NCBI GenBank assembly: GCA_013824055.1
Contig: PNNE01000133.1
Location: forward strand, 1-16,463
DNA length: 16,463 nt
Reading direction: 5' to 3'
Source of the DNA: Rhodobacter sp.
GTDB lineage: Bacteria; Pseudomonadota; Alphaproteobacteria; Rhodobacterales; Rhodobacteraceae
The notes beneath the pieces were generated by a model. It was not told where the DNA came from, did no database searches, and was given only the letters and a program-made list of their open reading frames with translations. The position numbers and the translations under genes were made by a program. Below are positions 6,748-13,742 of this stretch, in pieces; position 1 is the first letter of the stretch; every line of letters starts with the position of its first letter.

Positions 6748-7905
6748 ATGAATCGCCTCAAGCTCTTGGGAACCACAACGCTTGCCCTGATGACCGGGTT
6801 CAGTCCGGTTCTGGCCCAGGTCACCGAAATCGGCGCGCCCGAAGGTCAGGTGAACATCGTCGCCTGGCCGGGCTATATCGAGCGCGGCGAGACGATGAAG
6901 GAATTCGACTGGGTCACCAAGTTCGAGCAAGCCTCGGGCTGCAAGGTGAACGTCAAGACCGCCAACACCTCGGACGAGATGGTGGCGCTGATGAACGAGG
7001 GCGGGTTCGACCTGGTGACGGCCTCGGGCGACGCCAGCCTGCGCCTTGTGGCGGGCGACCGGGTGCAGCCGATCAACATCGACCTGATCCCGTCCTGGTC
7101 CACGGTGGACGACCGCCTGAAGTCCGCGCCCTGGCACACGGTGGACGGCGTGCATTACGGCGTGCCCTACATGTGGGGGCCGAACGTGCTGATGTACAAC
7201 ACCGAGGTGTTCCCCGAACCGCCGACCTCGTGGAACGTGGTGTTCGAGGAGATGACGCTGCCTGACGGCAAGTCGAACAAGGGCCGGGTGCAGGCCTATG
7301 ACGGCCCGATCCACATCGCCGACGCGGCGCAGTACCTGATGTTCCACAAGCCCGAGCTTGGCATCACCTCGCCCTACGAGCTGAACGAGGATCAGTACAA
7401 GGCGGCGCTGGACCTTCTGCGCGTGCAGCGCACGCTGGTCAGCCGCTACTGGCACGACGCCTTCATCCAGATCGACGACTTCAAGAACGAGGGAGTGGTC
7501 GCATCGGGGTCCTGGCCGTTCCAGCGCAACCTGTTGCAGGCCGACGGCCAACCCATCGCCTCGGTGATCCCGCAGGAGGGGGCGACGGGCTGGGCCGACA
7601 CGACGATGATGCATGTCGACGCGGCGAACCCGAACTGCTCGTACCTGTGGATGGAGCACAGCCTGTCGTCGAACCTGCAGTCGGACCTGGCGGTCTGGTT
7701 CGGGGCGAACCCCGCGGTTCCGGCCGCCTGCACCGACGGTCGCGGCATGTCCACCGCCGAGACCTGCACGGCGAACGGGATGGACGATTTCGAGAGGATC
7801 CGGTTCTGGACCACTCCGGTGTCGAATTGCAGCCAGGGCGAAGGGGCCTGCGTGCCCTATTACCGCTGGGTCTCGGACTACATCGGCGTGATCGGCGGTC
7901 GCTGA
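6748..7905 (+). CDS. ydcS: YdcS-like periplasmic solute-binding protein (polyamine-type ABC importer)
   Basis: This binding protein delivers the substrate to the YdcUV-YdcT importer from the periplasm. The 385 residues begin with a Sec signal peptide (basic MNRLKLL, core TTTLALMTGF, likely cut after VLA at 23). The mature protein follows E. coli YdcS closely as I recall it, including the blocks VNIVAWPGYIERG, VNVKTANTSDEMV, DLVTASGDASLRL, VQPIN, LPDGKSNKGRVQAYDGPIHI, DFKNEGVVAS and WADTTMMH. ATG 6748 has a GGGAG site 7 bases upstream. It opens the five-gene ydcSTUV-patD unit. The substrate is probably putrescine or a related amine, inferred from family and from patD; E. coli YdcS has also been linked to polyhydroxybutyrate. 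The C-terminal part has added cysteines (328, 340, 361, 368). Confidence 0.92.
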   Translation: MNRLKLLGTTTLALMTGFSPVLAQVTEIGAPEGQVNIVAWPGYIERGETMKEFDWVTKFEQASGCKVNVKTANTSDEMVALMNEGGFDLVTASGDASLRLVAGDRVQPINIDLIPSWSTVDDRLKSAPWHTVDGVHYGVPYMWGPNVLMYNTEVFPEPPTSWNVVFEEMTLPDGKSNKGRVQAYDGPIHIADAAQYLMFHKPELGITSPYELNEDQYKAALDLLRVQRTLVSRYWHDAFIQIDDFKNEGVVASGSWPFQRNLLQADGQPIASVIPQEGATGWADTTMMHVDAANPNCSYLWMEHSLSSNLQSDLAVWFGANPAVPAACTDGRGMSTAETCTANGMDDFERIRFWTTPVSNCSQGEGACVPYYRWVSDYIGVIGGR

Positions 7906-7915
7906 TCCTCTGACC

Positions 7916-7938
7916 AGGGTGGGCGGATCGCCCACCCT
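7916..7938. repeat. REP-like palindrome between ydcS and ydcT
   Basis: AGGGTGGGCG-GAT-CGCCCACCCT is a perfect 10-bp stem with a 3-base loop, starting 11 bases after the ydcS stop. A near-identical but longer palindrome lies after patD (12383-12412). In the mRNA it would form a stable intercistronic stem that could protect the ydcS message, as REP stems do in binding-protein operons. That role is inferred. Confidence 0.8.
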
Positions 7939-7993
7939 ACTCCCCCGCCTTTCCTGACCAGCGGTGCGCCCCTGCGCACCCAACGGATGTCCC

Positions 7994-8980
7994 ATGACCG
8001 CTGCTGTCGAGTTCCTGACCGTTTCGCGCCACTTCGGCACCGTCAAGGCCGTCGACGGCGTCGACCTGACTATCGCCGAGGGCTCCTTCTTCGCGATGCT
8101 GGGTCCGTCGGGGTCGGGCAAGACCACCTGCCTGCGGCTGATCTCGGGGTTTGAAAAGCCGACGGGCGGCACGATCCGCATCTTCGGCGAGGATGTCTCG
8201 AACACCCCCCCGCATCTGCGCAATGTGAACACGGTGTTTCAGGACTATGCGCTGTTTCCGCATCTGAATGTGCGTGACAACGTGGCCTACGGGCTGATGG
8301 TCAAGGGCATGGGCCGCACGGCGCGCCATGCCAAGGCCGAAGAGATGCTGGCGCTGGTCAAGCTGGACGGCTACGGCGACCGCAAGCCCGCGCAGCTGTC
8401 CGGGGGCCAGCGGCAACGGGTGGCGCTGGCGCGGGCGCTGGTGAACGAACCCAGGGTGCTGCTGCTGGACGAGCCTCTGGGCGCGCTGGACCTGAAACTG
8501 CGCGAGGCGATGCAGGATGAGCTCAAGGCCCTGCAAAAGCGGCTGGGCCTGACCTTCGTCTTCGTCACCCACGACCAGCACGAGGCCCTGTCGATGGCCG
8601 ACCGCCTCGCGGTGTTCAACGAGGGCAGGATCGCCCAGATCGGCACCCCCCAGGACATCTACGACCGCCCCGCCACGCGCTTCGTGGCCGATTTCGTCGG
8701 CTCCTCCAACGTCCTGCCGCCCGAGCTGACCCGCGCTCTGGGCGGACCGACGCAATGGGCCTCGCTCCGCCCCGAAGCCACGCAGCTGGCAGCGACCGGC
8801 CCGGTCCAGGGCACAGTCACCGCGCTGCGCTACCTTGGCTCGGGCACCCGCGTGGTGATCGACGCTGGCGGAACCGAGATCGCCGCCCTGGTCCCCGCAG
8901 GCCAGCCCGTCCCGGCCGAGGGAGCGACCACCGCCTTCGCTTTCGACCCCGCGGCGCTGCACCTGATGGAGGGCAGTTGA
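7994..8980 (+). CDS. ydcT: ABC importer ATP-binding protein, YdcT/PotA-like
   Basis: The cytoplasmic ATPase of the importer, 328 residues. Visible motifs are Walker A GPSGSGKTT (37-45), Q-loop Gln83 (VFQDYALFPH), signature LSGGQRQ (135-141), Walker B VLLLDE (155-160), D-loop GALD and H-loop His193 (VTHDQHEA). After ~240 a TOBE-like domain (residues ~250-325) is typical of the PotA/spermidine class. ATG 7994 is taken because homologous sequence begins a few residues later; the frame extends 10 codons upstream but no better site is seen, and the ribosome site is weak. It is separated from ydcS by the palindrome. Its stop TGA (8978-8980) overlaps an ATG that opens a 70-codon frame leading to ydcU. 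Confidence 0.93.
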   Translation: MTAAVEFLTVSRHFGTVKAVDGVDLTIAEGSFFAMLGPSGSGKTTCLRLISGFEKPTGGTIRIFGEDVSNTPPHLRNVNTVFQDYALFPHLNVRDNVAYGLMVKGMGRTARHAKAEEMLALVKLDGYGDRKPAQLSGGQRQRVALARALVNEPRVLLLDEPLGALDLKLREAMQDELKALQKRLGLTFVFVTHDQHEALSMADRLAVFNEGRIAQIGTPQDIYDRPATRFVADFVGSSNVLPPELTRALGGPTQWASLRPEATQLAATGPVQGTVTALRYLGSGTRVVIDAGGTEIAALVPAGQPVPAEGATTAFAFDPAALHLMEGS

Positions 8981-9192
8981 TGCGCCGCCTCCTCGCCATG
9001 CCGTCGACGGGGGCGCTGCCCCCGAACCCCCGGGATACTTGCAGACAGAAAATGACCGGGAGCCAGGGTCATTTTCTGTCTGCAAATATCCCCGCCGGAG
9101 GCACCGACCGCTCCCACCCGCGCGCGCGCCGGGAAGGAAGCGCCCAAAATTCTTCCTTCAAGAATTTTGCCGGTCCAGGAGCACCGGAATGA
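8980..9192 (+). CDS. Possible 70-codon bridging frame between ydcT and ydcU
   Basis: ATG 8980 shares its A with the ydcT stop (TGATG), and the frame's own stop TGA (9190-9192) overlaps the ydcU start (ATGA). The frame runs through the inverted repeat and hairpins. The product (MRRLLAMPSTGALPPN...) shows no recognisable domain and is mostly repeat-derived, so a functional protein is unlikely. Ribosomes passing through could keep ydcU coupled to ydcT despite the 208-base insertion. It is listed as a weak candidate only. Confidence 0.2.
   Translation: MRRLLAMPSTGALPPNPRDTCRQKMTGSQGHFLSANIPAGGTDRSHPRARREGSAQNSSFKNFAGPGAPE
9008..9103. repeat. Inverted pair of a GGGATATTT-core intergenic element
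   Basis: The first copy starts with a GC hairpin CGGGGGC-GCT-GCCCCCG (9008-9024) and continues to 9057. The second is inverted at 9067-9103 and reads, on the minus strand, GCCTCCGGCGGGGATATTTG and on. Together they form a long hairpin: arms 9032-9057 and 9067-9092 match over 26 bases with one mismatch, including 19 perfect pairs (TTGCAGACAGAAAATGACC), around a 9-base loop. Two related direct copies lie at 15068-15108 and 15132-15168. Confidence 0.85.
9133..9169 (+). promoter_or_regulatory. Two competing hairpins in the ydcU leader
   Basis: Structure 1 pairs CAAAATTCTT (9145-9154) with AAGAATTTTG (9160-9169), a perfect 10-bp stem with loop CCTTC. Structure 2 pairs GAAGGAAG (9133-9140) with CTTCCTTC (9152-9159), a perfect 8-bp stem. 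Both use 9152-9154, so they cannot form in full together. They lie 20 bases before the ydcU start. Function is unknown. Confidence 0.5.
9170..9187 (+). promoter_or_regulatory. ydcU ribosome binding site in a hairpin loop
   Basis: AGGAG (9177-9181) lies seven bases before ATG 9189 and fixes that start. It is flanked by CCGGT (9170-9174) and ACCGG (9183-9187), which can pair as a 5-bp stem with the site in the loop. Confidence 0.5.
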
Positions 9193-10127
9193 CCGCCCCC
9201 GCGATCCTGCCCGCCAGGGGCCTGGCCGACCGGCTGACCGGCACCTTCTGGCGGCGACCCGGTCTGCTTCTCGTCCTCCTCATCACTCCGCCGCTGCTGT
9301 GGCTGGGCGTGGTCTACCTTGGCTCGCTCGCTGCCCTTCTGCTGCAGTCCTTCTACTCGATCGACGAGTTCTCGGGCGTGGTGAAGGAGGAGTTCACGCT
9401 CAAGACCTATGCCGAGCTCTTCCGGGCGCAGAATCTGGATATCATCATCCGCACCATCGTCATGGCGATGGCGGTGACGCTGGCCTGCGCGGTTCTTGCC
9501 TTCCCCATCGCCTATTACGCCGCCCGCCATGCCAAGGGTGCGTGGAAGGCCGCCTTCTACCTGGGCGTCATGCTGCCCCTTTGGTCCAGCTATCTGGTCA
9601 AGGTCTATGCCTGGAAGCTGATCCTGGCGAAGGAGGGCATCCTGGGCTGGGCGGCAGAGGGCACCGGGACCGGCTTCATCATCGACGGCATCCTGTCGAT
9701 CCCGGGGCTGGAGGGTTCGTCGCTGTCCACCTCGCCTTTCGGGACCTTCCTGGTCTTCGTCTACATCTGGCTGCCCTACATGATCCTGCCGATGCAGGCG
9801 GCCCTGGAGCGGGTGCCGAACTCGATGCTGGAAGCCTCGGCCGACCTGGGTGCGACGCGGGGCCAGACCTTCCGCACGGTCATTCTGCCCCTGGCCCTGC
9901 CAGGGGTGATCGCCGGGTCGATCTTCACCTTCTCGCTGACGCTGGGCGACTACATCATCCCGCAGATCGTGGGCGATTCGTCGCGCTTCATCGGGCTGAC
10001 GGTCTACCAGTTGCAGGGCACGGCGGGGAACACGCCCCTGGCTGCCGCCTTCGCCGTGGTGCCGATCCTGATCATGCTGGTCTATCTGTCGCTGGCCAAA
10101 CGGGCGGGGGCCTTCAATGCGCTCTGA
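9189..10127 (+). CDS. ydcU: ABC importer permease, YdcU/PotB-like
   Basis: One of the two inner-membrane channel subunits of the importer, 312 residues (about six helices). A cytoplasmic N-terminus is followed by a first helix (LLLVLLITPPLLWLGVVYL) and a long periplasmic loop. The BPD_transp_1 core carries the EAA loop EASADLGATRGQTFRTVILP (215-234), which docks on the ATPase. ATG 9189 with AGGAG seven bases upstream is preferred; the frame extends further up but only through repeat sequence. It overlaps ydcV by 11 bases, so the two permeases are co-translated. It is preceded by an unusual repeat-rich gap. Confidence 0.93.
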   Translation: MTAPAILPARGLADRLTGTFWRRPGLLLVLLITPPLLWLGVVYLGSLAALLLQSFYSIDEFSGVVKEEFTLKTYAELFRAQNLDIIIRTIVMAMAVTLACAVLAFPIAYYAARHAKGAWKAAFYLGVMLPLWSSYLVKVYAWKLILAKEGILGWAAEGTGTGFIIDGILSIPGLEGSSLSTSPFGTFLVFVYIWLPYMILPMQAALERVPNSMLEASADLGATRGQTFRTVILPLALPGVIAGSIFTFSLTLGDYIIPQIVGDSSRFIGLTVYQLQGTAGNTPLAAAFAVVPILIMLVYLSLAKRAGAFNAL

Positions 10128-10920
10128 AGCCTCCTGGGGGTTGAAACTGGCGGCGCTGGGCGGCCTTTTGTTCCTGCACCTGCCGATCCTGCTGATCTTC
10201 CTTTACGCCTTCACGACCGAAGAGCGCAGCTACGCCTTCCCGCCGCCGGGCTATACCACCGAATGGTTCGCCGTCGCCTGGAACCGTCAGGACATCTGGC
10301 CGCCGCTCTGGCTGTCCTTGCGGGTCGCTGCCATCGCCACCGTGATGGCGATGATCCTTGGCACGCTGGCCGCCGCCGCGATGGCGCGGGCCAGCTTCTT
10401 CGGGCGGGACCAGGTCAGCCTGTTGATCCTGCTGCCCATCGCGCTGCCCGGCGTGATCACCGGCATGTCGCTGCGGTCGGCCTTCGGGATCATGGACATC
10501 CCCTTCAGCACCTGGACCATCGTCCTGGGCCACGCGACCTTCTGCATCGTCATCGTCTACAACAACGCCATCGCCCGGATGCGGCGCCTGTCCGGGGGGA
10601 TCATGGAAGCCAGCGCCGACCTTGGCGCGAACAGCTTTCAGACCTTCCGCCATGTCCTGCTGCCGAACCTCGGCTCGGCCTTGCTGGCGGGCGGGATGCT
10701 GGCCTTTGCCCTCAGCTTCGACGAGGTCATCGTCACCACCTTCACCGCGGGCCAGCAATCGACCCTGCCGATCTGGATGCTGAACGAGCTGGTCCGCCCG
10801 CGCCAGCGCCCCGTCACCAATGTCGTCGCCATCGTGGTCTTTGCCGCCACCTTCGTGCCGATCCTCATCGCCTACTACCTTACCCGCGGCGGGTCCGAGA
10901 CCGCCGGCATGGGCAAATAA
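10117..10920 (+). CDS. ydcV: ABC importer permease, YdcV/PotC-like
   Basis: Second inner-membrane channel subunit, 267 residues, the usual size for the PotC/YdcV class. The first helix is LAALGGLLFLHLPILLIFLYAF. The EAA loop EASADLGANSFQTFRHVLLP is at 164-183, followed by the helices LLAGGMLAFALSFDEVIVTTF and VAIVVFAATFVPILIAYYL. ATG 10117 lies inside the end of ydcU. patD follows after 15 bases with its own strong ribosome site. The substrate path is shared with YdcU. Confidence 0.93.
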   Translation: MRSEASWGLKLAALGGLLFLHLPILLIFLYAFTTEERSYAFPPPGYTTEWFAVAWNRQDIWPPLWLSLRVAAIATVMAMILGTLAAAAMARASFFGRDQVSLLILLPIALPGVITGMSLRSAFGIMDIPFSTWTIVLGHATFCIVIVYNNAIARMRRLSGGIMEASADLGANSFQTFRHVLLPNLGSALLAGGMLAFALSFDEVIVTTFTAGQQSTLPIWMLNELVRPRQRPVTNVVAIVVFAATFVPILIAYYLTRGGSETAGMGK

Positions 10921-10935
10921 CGGAGGATTCCCCCA

Positions 10936-12378
10936 ATGACACTTCACCAGCCCATCCAGACCAGGTTCCTGATCGGGTCCGCCTTCGAGGCCGGGCAGGA
11001 GACTCCCGAGCCGATCCTGAACCCGCGCACGGGCGGGCTGATCCTGGAGGTGCCCGAAGCCTCGACCGCCCAGATCGACCGGGCAGTGGCGGCGGCGCGG
11101 AAGGCCTTCGAGGGCTGGTCGCGGACGACGCCGGCGGAACGCTCCTCGGCGCTGCTGACCATTGCCGACCGGATCGAGGCCGAGGCGGATGCCTTTGCCG
11201 CGCTTGAGGCGCTGAACTGCGGCAAGCCGATCAATGCGGCGCGGAATGACGAAATCCCGGCGATCGTGGACTGCTTCCGCTACTTCGCGGGGGCGGTGCG
11301 CTGCATGACGGGGACGGTCGCGGGGGAGTATCTGTCGGGCCACACCAGCATGATCCGGCGCGATCCGGTGGGCGTGGTGGCGTCGATTGCACCGTGGAAC
11401 TATCCGCTGATGATGATGGCCTGGAAGCTGGGTCCGGCCATCGGCGGCGGCAATACCGTGGTGTTCAAGCCGTCCGAGCAGACGCCGCTTTCCGCGCTGA
11501 AGCTGGCGCAGATCCTGGCGGACGTGCTGCCCGAGGGCGTGGTCAACGTCATCGCGGGGCGCGGGCAGACGGTTGGCAGCTACCTGATCAACCATCCGCA
11601 GGTGGACATGATCAGCCTCACCGGGGACGTGGCGACCGGCAAGAAGATGCTGGACGCCGCCGCCAAGACGGTGAAGCGGACCCATCTTGAACTGGGCGGC
11701 AAGGCCCCGGTGATCGTGTTCGACGATGCCGACATCCCGGCAGTGGTCGAGGGGCTGCGGGCGTTCAGTTTCTACAACGCCGGTCAGGACTGCACCGCGG
11801 CCTGCCGGGTCTATGCCGGGAAGAAGGTCTACGACACCCTTGTCGCGGACCTCACCTCGGCGGCGTCGTCCATCGTTCTGGGGGCCGAGGACGACGCCAC
11901 CAACGAGATCGGGCCGCTGATCAGCCAGCGCCAGCGCGACCGGGTGGCCAGCTTCGTCAACCGCGCGCGCGAGCTGAACCACGTCCAGATCACCACGGGC
12001 GGCGCGGCGATGGAGCAGGGGTTCTACTACCGCCCGACCGTCGTCGCCGGGGCCAGGCAGGACGACGAGATCGTCCGGCGCGAGGTCTTCGGGCCGGTGG
12101 TCAGCGTCACTCCGTTCAGCGACGTGGACGAGGCGGTGGGTTGGGCCAACGACAGCGACTATGGGCTGGCGTCCTCGGTCTGGACCCGCGACGTGGGCCG
12201 CGCGATGGCGACGGCGGCGCGGCTGCGCTATGGCTGCACCTGGATCAACACCCATTTCATGCTGACCAACGAGATGCCGCACGGGGGGCTGAAGCAATCC
12301 GGCTACGGCAAGGACATGTCGGCCTACGCGCTGGAGGACTATACGGTCGTCCGGCATGTGATGGTGAAGCACGGCTGA
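10936..12378 (+). CDS. patD: Gamma-aminobutyraldehyde dehydrogenase
   Basis: PatD oxidises 4-aminobutanal to 4-aminobutanoate (GABA) with NAD+, a step of putrescine catabolism in the cytoplasm. The 480-residue length is normal. Visible residues: Asn155 in APWNYPL, the cofactor lysine in VVFKPSEQTPLS (Lys178), the general base Glu252 in LELGGKAP, and the nucleophile Cys286 in NAGQDCTAACRVY, a form typical of the YdcW/PatD subgroup. The C-terminal part holds EVFGPVV and HGGLKQSGYGKDMS. A GGAGG site lies nine bases before ATG 10936. It is the last gene of the ydcSTUV-patD unit, as in E. coli. The upstream aminotransferase or oxidase that makes the aldehyde is not in this window. A related omega-amino aldehyde is also possible. 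Confidence 0.9.
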   Translation: MTLHQPIQTRFLIGSAFEAGQETPEPILNPRTGGLILEVPEASTAQIDRAVAAARKAFEGWSRTTPAERSSALLTIADRIEAEADAFAALEALNCGKPINAARNDEIPAIVDCFRYFAGAVRCMTGTVAGEYLSGHTSMIRRDPVGVVASIAPWNYPLMMMAWKLGPAIGGGNTVVFKPSEQTPLSALKLAQILADVLPEGVVNVIAGRGQTVGSYLINHPQVDMISLTGDVATGKKMLDAAAKTVKRTHLELGGKAPVIVFDDADIPAVVEGLRAFSFYNAGQDCTAACRVYAGKKVYDTLVADLTSAASSIVLGAEDDATNEIGPLISQRQRDRVASFVNRARELNHVQITTGGAAMEQGFYYRPTVVAGARQDDEIVRREVFGPVVSVTPFSDVDEAVGWANDSDYGLASSVWTRDVGRAMATAARLRYGCTWINTHFMLTNEMPHGGLKQSGYGKDMSAYALEDYTVVRHVMVKHG

Positions 12379-12382
12379 CGAT

Positions 12383-12412
12383 CGTAGGGTGGGCGATATC
12401 GCCCACCCTACG
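12383..12412. repeat. 30-bp perfect palindrome between convergent patD and SDR gene
   Basis: CGTAGGGTGGGCGAT is followed at once by its reverse complement, with no spacer, filling most of the 42-base gap between two convergent genes. It shares AGGGTGGGCG and CGCCCACCCT with the 7916-7938 element. It probably acts as a two-way transcript end; no T-tract is present. It is also a REP-like dispersed repeat. Confidence 0.85.
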
Positions 12413-12420
12413 CCTGCGCG

Positions 12421-13158
12421 TCATCTTGGCGGGAACATCCGGTAATACAGCGCGTCGGGCAGGAAGTTGCCGCCGCGGAACAGCCAGCTGAACACCCTGG
12501 GGAAGCTGATCTTGAAGCCGCCGCTTGCCATGTGGCGGAACATGATGTCGGCGGCGGCTTCCGGTTCCATGATGAACGGCATGGTGAAATCGTTTTTCGC
12601 CGTCAGCCTGGTGCGGATGAAGCCCGGATTGGCCAGTTGCACTGTGACCCCGGTCTGCCTCAGATCGGCGTACAGCGATTCCGCCAGCACCATCGTTCCG
12701 GCCTTGGAGGCAGCGTAGCCGATCGCGCCCGGCAGGCCGCGGAACCCTGAAAGCGAGCCGGTGATCACGATATGGCCACGGTCGCGAGCGACCATCGCGG
12801 GCAGGGCCACGCCAAGCACACGGACAAGGCCGGTGAAGTTGATGTCGGCCATCGCCTCGGCGGCCTTTGCCTCCCAGTCCTGCGCGCGCATCGGCCAGTA
12901 GACGCCGGCAAGGAAGACCATGCCATCAAGCTCGGGCAGCTGTGCCGCGGCGGCGGTGACGCTGGCGCTGTCGCCGACGTCCACGGGCAGGATCGTCGCG
13001 GGGCCGGGCAGAGTGGCGGCGGCGGCCCGCAGGCTGTCTTCGCTGCGGGCGGAGAGGATCACCTCGGCCCCCGCCGCCCCAAGCTTTCGCGCCAGGGCAA
13101 GGCCCAGCCCCTCGGACGCGCCGACCAGCCAGTAGCGCTTGCCGCGGAAATCTCTCAT
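12421..13158 (-). CDS. Short-chain dehydrogenase/reductase (SDR) family protein
   Basis: NAD(P)-dependent oxidoreductase of the classical SDR type, 245 residues. The cofactor motif reads VGASEGLG (12-19), a variant of TGxxxGxG. Asp60 (PVDV) contacts adenine. The active site is Asn107 (INFTG), Ser135 (ITGS) and Tyr148-x3-Lys152 (YAASK). The usual NNAG motif is FLAG (82-85). ATG 13156-13158 overlaps the stop of the DUF3833 gene (ATGA). It is last in the minus-strand cluster. By position it corresponds to RSP1087 of the R. sphaeroides sigma-E operon, if that recall is right. The substrate is unknown, and an aldehyde or ketone from lipid oxidation would be a guess. Confidence 0.9.
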   Translation of the reverse strand: MRDFRGKRYWLVGASEGLGLALARKLGAAGAEVILSARSEDSLRAAAATLPGPATILPVDVGDSASVTAAAAQLPELDGMVFLAGVYWPMRAQDWEAKAAEAMADINFTGLVRVLGVALPAMVARDRGHIVITGSLSGFRGLPGAIGYAASKAGTMVLAESLYADLRQTGVTVQLANPGFIRTRLTAKNDFTMPFIMEPEAAADIMFRHMASGGFKISFPRVFSWLFRGGNFLPDALYYRMFPPR

Positions 13159-13742
13159 TCGGCGGCGGCCAGTTGCTGTGCTTCGACCGGGACGGGGCGT
13201 ATCGTTGCGACCAGCTCGGCGACCTTGATCCCGAACTTGCGGAACTGCGAACGGTTCATGATCGTGCCGTTTTCCAGCAGATACATCCAGTCGGTCACGT
13301 CCAGCACATGGCCCCCGGCCTCGGGCGTGAGGCGGATGCGGTAGCGCAAGAGGACGCCCGAGCCTGCGGCGTGCCCGGTGCCCTGGCCGACGACATCGGG
13401 GGCGGTGGCGGTGATCCTGCCATCATGGGCAACGGCAAGCGTCCAGGCGCGGTGCTGGACGGTGCCGCTGTCATAGCGGAAGACCTCGGCCAGGGTGCCG
13501 GTGGTGCCGGTCCAGGTGCCCTGCATGTCGGCCACGAAGCGCGAGGTGACGCGGCCGGTCGGACCGAAGATCACGCCCTCGCAGGTCAGCGGGCCCGAGA
13601 GGTGGCGGCGCAGGTCGATCGCGGGGCCCTTGCCGGTGTAGTCGGACGGGGCCTGCGCCAGAAAGGAGGCGTAGCGCGTGCGCAGGGCCATCAGGATGAC
13701 GACGACAAGCGCGCCGAGAACGGCAGAGAGAAGCGGAGTCAT
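13155..13742 (-). CDS. DUF3833 family membrane-anchored protein
   Basis: A 195-residue protein with one N-terminal membrane helix (LLSAVLGALVVVILMAL, about 4-20), then a soluble domain matching DUF3833: IDLRRHLSGPLTCEGVIFGPTGRVTSRF, then DMQGTWTGTTGTLAEVFRYDSG, and late VTDWMYLLENGTIMNRSQFRKFG. The topology suggests a lipocalin-like domain held at the inner membrane, facing the periplasm; this is inferred. ATG 13742 is chosen over the longer open frame because the helix starts there and ATGA overlaps the upstream MFS stop. It is coupled at both ends, to the transporter and to the SDR. No biochemical function is established to my knowledge. Confidence 0.82.
   Translation of the reverse strand: MTPLLSAVLGALVVVILMALRTRYASFLAQAPSDYTGKGPAIDLRRHLSGPLTCEGVIFGPTGRVTSRFVADMQGTWTGTTGTLAEVFRYDSGTVQHRAWTLAVAHDGRITATAPDVVGQGTGHAAGSGVLLRYRIRLTPEAGGHVLDVTDWMYLLENGTIMNRSQFRKFGIKVAELVATIRPVPVEAQQLAAAE

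Noticed and set aside
6652..8232. 526-codon minus-strand open frame opposite ydcS
   Set aside because: It is a shadow of ydcS; the plus strand matches YdcS along its full length.
9032..9092. Intrinsic terminator for ydcT at the large inverted repeat
   Set aside because: No T-tract follows the stem on either strand, and the operon order continues with ydcU, ydcV and patD, so full termination there is unlikely.
9039..9188. Upstream extension of ydcU to 9039
   Set aside because: The added 50 residues come from the inverted repeat, and ATG 9189 has a good ribosome site and starts where the family starts.
10114..12372. 752-codon minus-strand open frame opposite ydcV and patD
   Set aside because: The length comes from high GC and codon bias. 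The translation is low-complexity (His, Gly, Arg, Asp rich), while both plus-strand genes have clear motifs.
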